Below are positions 20,295-30,006 of a stretch of 64,000 nucleotides of DNA, in pieces; within the stretch, counting starts at the first letter, position 1, and each line of letters opens with the position of its first letter. Made by a program: the position numbers and the translations under genes. Location: the NCBI GenBank assembly GCA_030704615.1, contig CM060733.1:3722001-3786000 (forward strand). Direction: 5' to 3'. Under the pieces are notes generated by a model, which saw only the letters and a program-made list of their open reading frames with translations, ran no database searches and had not been told where the DNA came from. Source of the DNA: Takakia lepidozioides (Eukaryota; Streptophyta; Takakiopsida; Takakiales; Takakiaceae).

Positions 20295-23080
20295 GGGCAT
20301 TGTAAGTGCCAGAATATTTCTTGCCCTCGCCTGAGAAACAACGCTCAACCAAACGAAAGTGAGTGGGAAGGTGTGCCCCTGAATCCTTTCACCCCAGGGC
20401 TTGCCCCTCCCAGGACCAATACTTTCGTGTGCAGGTTCTGCAAACTTTCCCCGTCCTGTGTTTCTGTGTGCCACGCTCGTATGTATCAGGTGGCACACCG
20501 ATGCAAGACAATGACTCGTGCCTGCATTCATATGGGTGCACACGAGCATCCTGTGTCCAAAGGAAGTTGCAGGGATAGCGTGGACATCGCTAGAAATCTG
20601 CTGAAGCAGGAGTTCCACAATGCCCCTTGTGCAACACCTTCTGCTATAGCGCTTGCAGCTAGCAAGGCATTCCTGGAGAAACACATACTGGGTGAAGGGG
20701 ATGCGACACAACTTATGCTGGATGCAGATTCGCTTAATGCAGTCATGGACCATTTCTCCGTGTTGAGCTCTCCCAATATTCGAAACCAGGTGAATGCACT
20801 CAGAATGGGCACAGGCACTGCTGGATTCATGGACAACATTATGGACCTGAAACGGAGGAGTCGCTATGAATTCATTCAAAACAGTATCTTCCCTGGCCAG
20901 GGCTCGTCCAAGGTGTATTTGTTCAAGATGTCCGCTGTGGGGGCAGGCAGTGGTGTGAGCATTGTCCGCCGTATGCAACCAGGAGGAGATTTGGCTAAAT
21001 GTTGGTTAATGTTTGATCACTGCAAACGGGTGAAGGGTTGGACAACCATGGCGTGCCATGTGTATGATCCGGCGTACCAGCGTGTGCTCTCCATAGCAAT
21101 TTGTGATATGCAGTCGGAGGACACTGAATCCCAAATGCTCATGTGGAATTCGCTCTTGGCCGTCATGCAGCGCAATGGAATACAAAACACAAATTTTGCG
21201 GGCTTCATGGCTGATAGTGCACAGGCAAATTTCAATGCAGTGCGACGCGTGTTTGGTTCGGGGGATCCTAAGGTCCCAATGGAAAATAGGGAGCGCACAT
21301 GCCTCTTCCATTGGACTCAATCTCTGGCACGTCATACAAAGCGCTGCATTCGCCCTGACCTGCAGTTGGAGCACAGAAGGCTCTGTCTCAAGTACAAGAA
21401 TGCCACCTCAATGGGAGAAGCTGAGAGCACTTACCAGGCAATCCGGGCTTGGTGGTTCTCCTCTGGTGCTGCAACAGGTACCACGTAAAGGAGTTGGAGG
21501 ACTGGTTGGTTTTCTGGCACTTCAGGTACAGACAGTGGGGAGCTTTCATGACGACGGTAAGCCTCTTCAATCCCAAAAACAGAAATTTTGCATCGTGCCT
21601 GTTCATTTGGGGTTCTTCGATTGTCACTTGAAGAACCTCTACCATTTGTTTTCGTTCCTGACATATCCATGCAATGCCTCCTGCAGGACATGTCCTTGGA
21701 GGACTTGGCCGACATGCCATCCTGTAATTTGGCGGAGACTGTTCACAACGCCTGGATGCAGCAGTCTACCAAAGCAGGTCGTGACTTGTATGTGGCCACT
21801 GCTGATGACATGGTGTGCACTTACACAACAAACCAGGTACCGCAATTTTCTGATGGGACGGGGTGGAGGCAGGGCCCTGATACGACTTTGTTGATGCTAA
21901 GGGCTGCGAGTAGGTCCGGAGTCCCGTCAAAGATGGCCAGAGCTCTAAACAGATGCACTGAAGGGTCCTCTACAATCCCCATTTGGAAGGCGAGGAAAGA
22001 TTTGGATCATGCAAAAGGAAATTGAACACTCTTCCAGGGTCAGATGGAGATTCCCATCGGCCAGACAGGGTCAATTTCTCTGTGCCAAAGGTGTCTCCAC
22101 TGCAGACTGAGTCGTGTGCCCGCCCCTTCCCAGGTGGGTCCTCCTCCAGTGGAGCAGTGCAGAACATACAAGCACAGCAGCGGGAATCCCATTGGAGGAG
22201 GCGGTGGCCATGGTGCAGGAATCCGATTGCATTGATAGTGAGTGGCATATAGAACGCACCCCACCAGGATCTAGAGTGGCTTGCATGGCAATTCGGACCC
22301 CCTCATTCAAGAAATGCAAATCAAAGATATGCAAAGGCTCCAGGGGGACTCCAGCTCCAACATTCACAGGGTTGTTCCGACCTTATCATAGTGGGGAGTC
22401 AAAGGACCACAAATTTTGGTTCTGCCCAGACGATATGGCACGATGCGTGAAGGGAACAGTTCGTCCTTCGGTGATAATGAAACCCCCTCCCCCGCAATTT
22501 GGCCTGTGCAAATTGGGACGTCGCTGTCATCAACCGAGATAAGCTGCTGGAGGGGGAGGGTTCTGTCTTGCACGGTCCCGGGTGGTGCCCTCATGCACTG
22601 TCGGCACAGATGTGCCACATGCTCCGGCAATGCCGCCACCTGTGCCGACTCCCACCCAACAAAAAGAGATGGAAAAAAGTGCGCCGTTTCGCTTCGGGTG
22701 CAGATCACGAATGCAAGATGGAATCTGCTAGAATTTTGCAGGCTCGGGTGTCTCGTATCACCGAAGTCCCTTCTCCGGGGTATGGACGGATTTACACAGT
22801 GCTGTCAATTGGGTCAGTTCTTCATGGCAAAGAATATCAGGTTACCGTCGGGAATTTCCCTTCGTGCACTTGTCCGGACTTTGTAACGATGCGTGAGGGC
22901 GCTCTCGGCATGAGGGGGAAGTGGGTCCCCTGCAAGCATCAATATTACATATACCTTGTGATTATGTGTTGCGACGGTAAGAGAGACCAATTCATCCACC
23001 AAGCCACACTAGGCTATGGAGAAGTGAACACCCTTCTACAGCGGGACACCTCGCGTGGAGCTCCGCCAACTTCTCTTTGA
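20295..23080 (+). CDS. MULE transposase: zinc-binding region, DDE core and SWIM finger
   Basis: From 20295 the frame reads GHCKCQNISCP, then ICRFCKL-type CRFCKLSPSC and ACIHMGAHEHPV; the Cys/His order resembles a WRKY/GCM-like zinc finger. The core (20900-21330) has VKGWTTMACHVYDPAYQRVL, then FMADSAQANFNAVRRVFG and CLFHWTQSLARHTKR, the second Asp and C..H stretch of Mutator transposases. A one-base shift near 21475 leads to NRYHVKELEDWLVFWHFRYR; an intron of about 130 nt (about 21557-21687) follows, then DMSLEDLADMPSCNLAETVH. The C-terminus (22670-23080) has NFPSCTCPDFV and WVPCKHQYYIY, a SWIM finger (CxC...CxH), ending at TGA. The region 21840-22670 is mostly frame-broken but holds KFWFCPDDMARCVKGTVRP. 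Confidence 0.55.
22740..23080 (+). other. SWIM-type zinc finger exon of the transposase
   Basis: The exon reads ARVSRITEVPSPGYGRIYTV, VLHGKEYQVTVGNFPSCTCP and KWVPCKHQYYIYLVIMCC. The four zinc ligands C-x-C and C-x-H are present. SWIM fingers at this position are standard in plant MULE transposases. Confidence 0.65.
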
Positions 23081-23394
23081 ACACATACGAGCCATGCCCG
23101 CTTCCCATGCTGGTTTGCAGGTTGCCGTGTGAAGACTTTGCATTTCTGACAAACATATGGATTTTGTTTACGGAACCAGGGCAAATGCACATGCAATTCA
23201 TTGTAAGCGTCTATCTGTGAATTGAAATAAACTGTGACAATCATTCTGAGCTCAAATCTGCCATGTTTTCATATTTCTGTTTTTGAGCGGGCATTGCACA
23301 CATGGTGTGTGTTGGCCCCCTTTGTTTTGTCCACGGTAATAGGCCCTCTTCCTGCAATCCTCGCCTATAGGACCTTCTTCTCCAGCAGATTCGT

Positions 23395-23499
23395 GCCGCT
23401 CACGCTTCCCTGAAGCGTGAGCTCAGCTCACGCTTTGTAGCTTGAACGTGAGCTCAGCTCCCAGGCTCACGGGGCTGGGCTCACGCCGTAGCTACGCTC
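23395..23499. repeat. Right terminal and subterminal repeats of the MULE
   Basis: AGCGTGAGCTCAGCTCACGCT-like dyads and GGCTCACGGGGCTGGGCTCAC lead to the border. The reverse complement shares CGTGAGCCC and GTAGCTA/GTGCTAT-like bases with the left end. Confidence 0.55.
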
Positions 23500-23508
23500 G
23501 CCTATATC
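23500..23508. repeat. Right target-site duplication of the MULE
   Basis: GCCTATATC, identical to the left copy. The old-locus palindrome begins five bases further on. Confidence 0.7.
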
Positions 23509-23512
23509 TAGT

Positions 23513-23536
23513 GACCTCCACTGTTCAGTGGAGGTT
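23513..23536. repeat. Palindromic element copy, last one in the window
   Basis: GACCTCCACTG, TT, CAGTGGAGGTT. It lies about 45 nt upstream of an acceptor-like CTCTTTGGCAG at 23580, repeating the intron placement seen to the left of the MULE. Confidence 0.75.
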
Positions 23537-23580
23537 CGCATTCGTGCATTCCCGGATTTACGATTATGTCTCTTTGGCAG

Positions 23581-24478
23581 GTTCAAGGAGATGTTGACAA
23601 CGTCATCGGTTCCTCAAGTCCCCTAAAGGAACCCTCCGGATCAGCTGTGAGTCGGAGTATTGAAGGCTTTCCGAGGGTTCACGATGGTGCTCAAATTGAG
23701 GATGGATCCTCTGTTAGACCCTTGTCCTCCCGGGAAGCGGGCGACACTCTTATCCTCTCGGGTCCTCCTGGGGGTAAAGTCCAAGGTGCAGGTGAAGAAC
23801 ACAAATAGCCCGGAGACTTTATCGACCTTTCCCAACATTCCTCACCCTCCCTGTTCAGTACGCAGGGGCTGGTCTATCCAACCCGTAGGGCAACCGTCGG
23901 GGACTCGGCTACGGCTCCGCTGCACCTGCTTCCGTCTCTTCCTCGCATATCTCCCTAGCACGAGGGTTGGACAGCCCAAATCCGCAGGAGTCAGGTGATT
24001 TAAACTCATTTCTCGCTCCTTGCTCATTCTCCTAGTTTCACTTAGTTTGGGGTCTGATATTCATCTGTCGCTCCAGGTAAGAAAATCTGCAGATTATGAC
24101 CTTCTTGTCAAACGACGTCTGCATTGGAATGCAGTTCCGAGGTAAATTATTCCTTCGTTGCGTTTTCATTCCATCCAGGATGTCGAGTACTCAAGGGACA
24201 ATTTTCTGCTTGCCTGTTGTTGCCCCTCCACTTCTCCCGTCGTTCAGTGACAAAATATCTCCAACCTCGACACAGCGTGACCCTAAACTGCTCGAACAAT
24301 GTTCTGCACCAAAGAGGCGAAAAAAAAAGCCCCCGAGCCATTTCCTTCCTCTGCAGGGAATCATTCCAAAGGACAAAAGGCTGACAAGAAAAACAAAACG
24401 GACTCCAAACACTTGATGACTCCCTCGGATGTTGTGGCGCCTCGTCAATCCAAGCCCGCGGGAATCCACTGTTCTTCT
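23581..24478 (+). other. Right-hand remainder of the old locus; exon-like but unrecognised
   Basis: After TTTGGCAG a frame reads VQGDVDNVIGSSSPLKEPSG and PLSSREAGDTLILSGPP to a stop at 23808. Later plus-strand frames (24096 on) include a basic Lys-rich stretch. No domain is recognised. It ends at the retroelement border. Confidence 0.25.
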
Positions 24479-25147
24479 TGTCGTGCGCATACATATCGCT
24501 ACACAACTACATCGCTGTCCAAAACCACACAACACATGTGCACACCACACACTAGTATACCACTAGTCCACCACTAGTCCAACCACTAGTCACTAGGTAC
24601 AACTAGTCACTAGGCTGCCACTATGCTGCCCACTATGGCAGTCACTAGTCCACACAATCGATAAAGAAGAAGAAGACAAGCACGAGCTCACAAATCTGAA
24701 GCATAAACTCATGCATATATAACCTCATCACTCAAATACAAGTCAAGCCAAGTGCACCCCACGCCATGGGGAATCCACACTACGGCGCCATAGTTAGGCG
24801 CGGTGAGGCTCAACTCGAGAAAGATGAGCCTCCCGCACTTGCCGTGAAGATAACCACTCCAGGGCCTAAATCTGCCTTGACCCCTAGATTGACACTTGGG
24901 CCAATCCCAAATGTCAATATGTAAAAACTAGCTATTTCCTAGCTAGTTTCACACTAGTGGTAAAATAACTTGACAGCTGTCGTGCGCATACATATCGCTA
25001 CACAACTACATCGCTGTCCAAAACCACACAACACATGTGCACACCACACACTAGTATATCATTAGTCCACCACTAGTCCAACCACTAGGGTAGTCAGTCA
25101 CTAGGCTGCCACTATGCTGCCCACTATGGCAGTCACTAGTCCACACA
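24479..25147 (-). repeat. Composite LTR-like region: two direct copies around a ~310-bp segment
   Basis: Two copies of about 170-178 bp (24479-24656 and 24978-25147) both run from TGTCGTGCGCATAC to TCCACACA on the plus strand, i.e. TG..CA ends. They flank about 320 bp, most of which recurs inverted at 62866-63170. On the minus strand the gypsy coding region is followed by CACTAGGGGGGCG, a good polypurine tract, directly before the right copy. So at least that copy is the start of the gypsy 3' LTR. Whether the whole 670 bp is one LTR, or a small element sits between two LTR copies, is open. Confidence 0.5.
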
Positions 25148-25351
25148 ATCGCCCCCCTAGTGGTGCTTAGGTCCCTCTAAGTCCAGGTAGCCACAAGATG
25201 TGATAGTGACCATAGCCTCACTAAGTCCTCCACCACTATCCCTACTACACTCAAACTCGATAGATCAAGAGGCCGGGTGCAAGAGTTGCCCCATCGTTAG
25301 TCGCCGTCTTGCAACCTGTGAACTTGAGCTTGGGATCTCATGTATTGACTC

Positions 25352-26092
25352 CTATGAGCTTGGCCTCCCATGTCTTGTTAGCTGCCTCCAGTCATGTCCA
25401 CTGCCACTATCCCAGCAGTGTGGACACAACCAATCTCCGTCAGGAACCTTCTCAAGAGGTGGTGTCAAGCATCCCATATGCCAACCCCTTGAGCATCGAT
25501 GACACACCAACATGGTGGCTGCCCCTTTGGCAGACCCACAGAGCATGCACCTCAAACCTGCAGGTACCACTGCCAAGTTTGGGTCAACTTTGCCATCGAC
25601 ATTGGGAAAGTGACATGGCGCACAATTACGCACATGGTCCTTCCAAGTCATGCCATCCCGACCCTCTAAGATCAGGACCCCTGAGGGCAACACCTCTCGA
25701 ACCCTCAGAATAACACGCCTTGCAGTAACATCCAAAGTCGTAGGAGCAGTCTGCTGCAAATAAACATAGTCACCAAGGCTAAACCTCCGAATCACAGGAC
25801 GATATCCTCCACCACGTATAGTGACATACCTCAACGTATCACGGTGCTGTGCAATGGCAAGGTTCTCAAAAGCCATGGGCATGACTTTCTTGAACAACTC
25901 TGCATGCTGATCACATGCACGTACCCACACGTCCGGATCGTCAAGGTTAAGGACTTGAACAGTGTCCCTACGAATGGCTGCAGGCAAATCCGGCTCTCGG
26001 CCAAAGAGAAGGAAATATGGTGAGAAGGAGGCAAGTGATGCTTGTTTGCTGAACCTGTAGCCCATGGCTAACCAAGGAACTGAAGATCCCAA
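25352..26092 (-). CDS. Integrase C-terminal domain and PHD finger of the gypsy polyprotein
   Basis: One uninterrupted frame of 246 codons to a stop. Residues 24-40 (SPYFLLFGREPDLPAAI) are the end of the integrase core. Residues 101-150 (FSLGDYVYLQQ, PSGVLILEGRDG) are the integrase C-terminal barrel. Residues 182-226 form a C4HC3 PHD finger: CMLCG, CHRC, GWHMGC, WLCPHC. A PHD finger here stands where many plant gypsy elements have a chromodomain. PHD fingers commonly bind histone H3 tails, so a role in choosing integration sites is a reasonable inference. Confidence 0.75.
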   Translation of the reverse strand: MGSSVPWLAMGYRFSKQASLASFSPYFLLFGREPDLPAAIRRDTVQVLNLDDPDVWVRACDQHAELFKKVMPMAFENLAIAQHRDTLRYVTIRGGGYRPVIRRFSLGDYVYLQQTAPTTLDVTARRVILRVREVLPSGVLILEGRDGMTWKDHVRNCAPCHFPNVDGKVDPNLAVVPAGLRCMLCGSAKGAATMLVCHRCSRGWHMGCLTPPLEKVPDGDWLCPHCWDSGSGHDWRQLTRHGRPSS

Positions 26093-26720
26093 TCTCCTAG
26101 GTGTCCCTTCTGCAAGCCATACTTGCGCAAACCCCTCTTCACCGTTTGAACAACTCTCTCTGCTAAGCCATCGGCCTCAGGATGATCCCGAGAAGTGGTG
26201 CGGTGGTCTAACAAGGCTTTATCACACAAAGCCTGAAACTCCCCCAAGAACTCTCTCCCTTGGTCCGTGAGTACCTCAGCTGGAGCACCAAATCGGCTAA
26301 GCACACGATCCAAGAATGCATACGCAGTCCCTTCACTAGCCTTGTCAGGCAATGGAACCAACTCAATCCACTTGGAGAAGTGCTCCACCATCACCAACAC
26401 ATATTTGTGGTGCGCATAGTCAGTGGCAACGGTCCTGCGAAGTCAAGACTCCACCTGTAGCCCAATCCCATGATTGGTAAAGGATGCAACTGGTGTAGGG
26501 GCGTTGAATGAAGCACGCACCCTGTCACACACCATGCACCTAGCCACGAACTGTTGCACCTCTGTATGCATACCACGCCACCAATACTGCCCCTGCAGTA
26601 AACTGTGAGTGCGTCGCACTCCAAAATGCCCCAACTCCTCATGGGCATGCCGCACTAACCGTGCACGCTGTGTGGGGTGAGGCACAATCCTCACCCGACC
26701 ATTACATCGAAGTAGGTGTA
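26000..26720 (-). CDS. Integrase zinc-binding and catalytic core (gypsy)
   Basis: The HH-CC zinc region reads RHAHEELGHFGVRRTHSLL and QFVARCMVCDRVRA (26500-26700, in the 26443-26946 frame). The core has WSLDFAGPLPL with the first Asp, then MVEHFSKWIELVPLPDKA, EVLTDQGREFLGEF with the second Asp, and ADGLAERVVQTVKRGL with the Glu. The D,D,E triad is therefore present. A frame change is needed near 26400-26450. Confidence 0.7.
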
Positions 26721-26949
26721 TCCCCTCCCACTTGAACCTCTTGGCTCGTTGCAGGATCCGATCCCTCTCCCTGGCAGTCACAATGGCTGCCGTGTCTCCC
26801 GTGCGGAGGTAGTCCAACACAGCCGAATCCTCATGTATATCTCTGGCACCACCTGGCTCATCACTAGCCTCAGGGTCCTCAGACACTCTGTCTACAGTCA
26901 TCCCTGTTGTAGGTCCAACCTGACCTCCCGATGCCAAGATACACAAAAA

Positions 26950-27480
26950 TGCAGATGCGTGCCATCCCGCACCATCTCCTCGTCCGTCTCACCATGCCAC
27001 CGAGCTCCAGTGTCATCCTGCTGGCTCATGCATGGATTGCGACTCAATCCATCCGCATCCCGATTGACCAAAACCTGGTCGATGCACAACCTGAAAGTCA
27101 TACTCCTGGAGTATGAGTGCCCCGTGCAAGCTTCCCCGTAAGCTTGTCTGACTCCATCAACCACTTGAGTGGCTGGTGATCCGTGACAAGGGTGAAAAGA
27201 TTGTCGTATAGATAGCACCTGAAGTGTGTCCACGGCCCACACTGCAGCTAAGCACTCTCCCTCATATGAGCTGTACTTAGCCTCTGCAGCGTTGTTGAGC
27301 GGCTAGCATAAGCCACTACGAACTCTCTTCCCTCATCATCCACTATGTGAGCACCGCTCCAAGCCCCAGCATGCTCCAATCCGTATGCAGCTGAAAGGGA
27401 CGCCCCCTGATAGGTCGTCTCAGGATAGGCGCCGAGGTCAACCTCGCCTTGAGCTCTTGAAAAGCTCGTTCCTGCTCATC
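26950..27480 (-). pseudogene. RNase H region of the gypsy polyprotein, decayed
   Basis: Past the RT the frame keeps FQLHTDWSMLGLGAVLT (the usual first Asp region, D-W-S) and stops. Other frames hold YASRS-like residues and a TDHQPLKWLMESDKL motif typical of Ty3 RNase H, then VNRDADGLSRNP (26990-27060). Several frame changes and stops break it. Confidence 0.55.
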
Positions 27481-28313
27481 TTCCCACTGCCACTCCTGGT
27501 CCACCTTGGTCAGCTTGGTTAGAGCCTTTGCAATGGTACTAAATCCCTTGACAAACCGTCTATAATAGTTTGCCAACCCCATGAAAGCTCGAACTCGGCT
27601 CACATCCGTGGGGCGTGGAATTTGTGCAATGGCCTCTACCTTAGTCTGCTGTACCCCCAATCCTCCAGGATATATCATGTGACCCAGATACTCAATCTGG
27701 TTGTGGAAAAACTTGCACTTCCCCGGATGCAACTTCAATCCGTGCGCTCTCAAGCGCTCCAATACCACCTGAAGGTGTCTCTCATGCTCCTCCATCGTAA
27801 CACTAAAGATTATGTAGCACCGAGCAAAGTCCACCCCTGCTAGAATCCTATCCATGACTCTCTGAAACTCTGCAGGAGCATTCTTAAGCCCAAATGGTAA
27901 GAACCGCCACTGATATAGGCAATCCTTGCCGTGCTCATTGATCCCCCAGAATGCCGTCTTCTGCTTGTCCGCCTCCTTGATTGGCAACTGGTGATATCCG
28001 GATCGTAAATCCAAAGTGCTAAAGGCCTTAGCATGCCCGATGGCATCAAAGATCTCCTCTGGTGTTGGCATGGCATACTTATCGGACTTGGTCTGACGAT
28101 TTACAGGCCGGTAATCACCGCACATACGTCTCTCCGTCCAATTGCCATAGACATCCTTCTGGCTGGCATCACTGTGGCTGAAGCATACTCTCCACCAGAG
28201 AGCTCCACCAAACCTGCCTCCCAGAGATCTTGAGTCCTCATCTGAATCAAAGACCTCTCCATGTCACTGTATCTATAGGGTCTCCGAAAGATTGGCGTGT
28301 CAGGCCAACTCAA
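27343..28313 (-). pseudogene. Reverse transcriptase domain with the catalytic aspartates deleted
   Basis: The frame from 28313 has DTPIFRRPYRYSDMERSLI and ELSGGEYASATVMPARR. A frame change leads to CGDYRPVNRQTKSDKYAMPT, AFSTLDLRSGYHQLPIKEAD, FLPFGLKNAPAEFQRVMD, then RCYIIFSVTMEEH, HPGKCKFFHNQIEYLGH and VRAFMGLANYYRRFVKGFS. In active Ty3-type enzymes the residues between Y-I and the FS are D-D and one hydrophobic residue. Here they are missing as an in-frame 9-base loss at about 27806-27822, so this copy cannot polymerise. Confidence 0.8.
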
Positions 28314-28759
28314 TACGGATCTCTTGACCCTTCAGTGCTCCCAAGTCCTTCAAACTGAAGGCAAAGCAATTCCTGTAAGCCCTCAGGAACCGCCGTATAC
28401 GTCGTCTCTCTCCTCCGGTGACAATGGGTCCAATGTCAGGCTCCCAATTGTCCTCCGTAACTGCAACCTTAAGTCCAGTGGGCTTAGAGGTAGAGGACGC
28501 GTCAGTGGTTGCTATGTTGCAACCTCTTGAGCAGTACTCCCTGCCTGCTCAGTCAATGACAAGGCCTCATCCTGCCCATCATCTCATCCTTGAGGACCTC
28601 CTCAACCCGAGAAGAATCCCCAACCTCATCCATCACAGCCGCCTTGGCTGCCAACTCCCTCTGAACCTCGAGCCTCCCACGTGTTGCCATGGATGCATGC
28701 ACCCCGTGGTCCTCACATGCTCGCCCCCACTCACTGCCTGTACCGTCTCGGTAGGCAGA

Positions 28760-29790
28760 GAGACCATTGAGGGAAGTGTACTTGCACTCTGCGTTGCTCA
28801 GCCAGAGCCAAGCTGATAATCCAGGTCAAGCAATTGAGATCCATTGCTTGCCCCAACACTTGACGACGTGATGCCTCAGAAAGAGACGACACCGCCGTGG
28901 TACCAGTGGTAAAACCCATTGCCCGCTCACGCTCGTCAGCATTAGGCTCCACTAAACTGCTGCAACTGAGCATCCCACAGGAGGCCAGGTCCACTATCCC
29001 GGAAAGCATGCGATCCTGGGAAGCAGCAGTGTAGGCAATGCTGCTCGTGGTTGACCCACCTTGTTGACCACTGCCAAAGGCGAACGGTCATCGTGTCTCA
29101 CACGCTGAGACTGCCTCCCTGTGTCCATAATGTTATCCACTGTGAGATGTGCTGGCCGCTGCACCCATCAAATGCACGCTTGAGCAGTGCGGGTGGCATC
29201 AAGTTAGTCCACCATAGCCGTGGACGATGAGCCCGTGACCCCACTGTAGCTGCATCTAGCAACACTGCTAACCCAAGCCACGACCGGACTTGATGCACAC
29301 TGGCCATCACCCTGGCCCGAGAATCGCCCATCAGTGGCACATTCTCCAAGATGTATGCTGGAGATACAGCTTGATGAAGCTGCAAGTGGCGCAAAACCCG
29401 CACCACCTCCCAAAACAGACCCGACCTCGGCTGATGAATGCCCTTGGCAGGGCCAACCTGCCACTACCAGATCAATGGAGCCAACCCGCTCCAAATCCTT
29501 GCCCCCCAGCAACGAAATGTCTGCTGGCAAGGCCTGCTGATATCCATGAATTGCAGACACCGACAACAACTCAAGGTACCGTTGCACCAACTGAGCAACA
29601 TGGCGAAGTGAAACGCGCCGTGCAGTCTCATCCCTCTCCACATATAGGTAACGCCGAACTCGTACACTGCCTGTACACAGCAGCCAATCCGGTGTTGATC
29701 CCGCCAAACAAGTCCAGAAGACAAATGTCTTCATCCGGATACTGCCACACAATAGGTGTGGTGTCCAATGGAGACAATTGAGGTGGTCCT
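28760..29790 (-). pseudogene. DNA cytosine-5 methyltransferase domain inside the gypsy polyprotein
   Basis: Motifs are in order on the minus strand. Motif I is DICLLDLFGGINTGLAAVYR (about 29700-29720, SAM binding). A frame change follows, then RRYLYVERDETARRVSLRHV and IDLVVAGWPCQGHSS (motif IV, catalytic PC, 29441-29460). Another frame change gives WEVVRVLRHL, then AYILENVPLMGD (motif VI, ENV) and GSRAHRPRLWWTN (motif VIII). In the 29009 frame come EPNADERERAMGFTTGTTAV and RRQVLGQAMDLN (motifs IX and X region). All key motifs are recognisable. At least two frameshifts, and a likely small loss after motif IV, kill this copy. It lies between protease and RT. Confidence 0.8.
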
Positions 29791-30006
29791 GGTGCAATCC
29801 CCGCACTCTCCTCCTCTCCTGATGGTACAAAAGCCTCCACCCAGGCTTGTTGCACCCGTCGATCAGCATCCCGCTGCAAATCCTTGCTCGTGCCCCACAA
29901 TGGAGTCTGAGCAACCATGGTAGGCAACTCCGCCATACCATACATGTCATCCTGCTCTCCCGGAGGTGGGACATCCTCTGAATGAGCGTTGCCCTCAAGC
30001 AACTCT

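Larger units (their letters stand above)
12106..23499. mobile_element. Mutator-like element (MULE), 11.4 kb, with 9-bp target duplication
   Basis: GCCTATATC flanks the element on both sides (12097-12105 and 23500-23508). The ends are imperfect inverted repeats: both read inward to CGTGAGCCC about 15 bases from the border. Subterminal zones (12120-12180 and 23395-23495) are full of GTGAGCC/GGCTCAC and AGCGTGAGC motifs in both orientations, likely transposase-binding sites. A 9-bp duplication is the usual Mutator signature. Inside are a plus-strand transposase gene, a minus-strand accessory gene and a hairpin array. Several frame breaks suggest it is no longer autonomous, though some lie in homopolymers and could be sequencing errors. 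Confidence 0.7.

Noticed and set aside
26716-29781. Long plus-strand frames across the gypsy element
   Set aside because: The minus-strand frames carry all the recognisable domains; the plus frames are shadows in GC-rich coding DNA.
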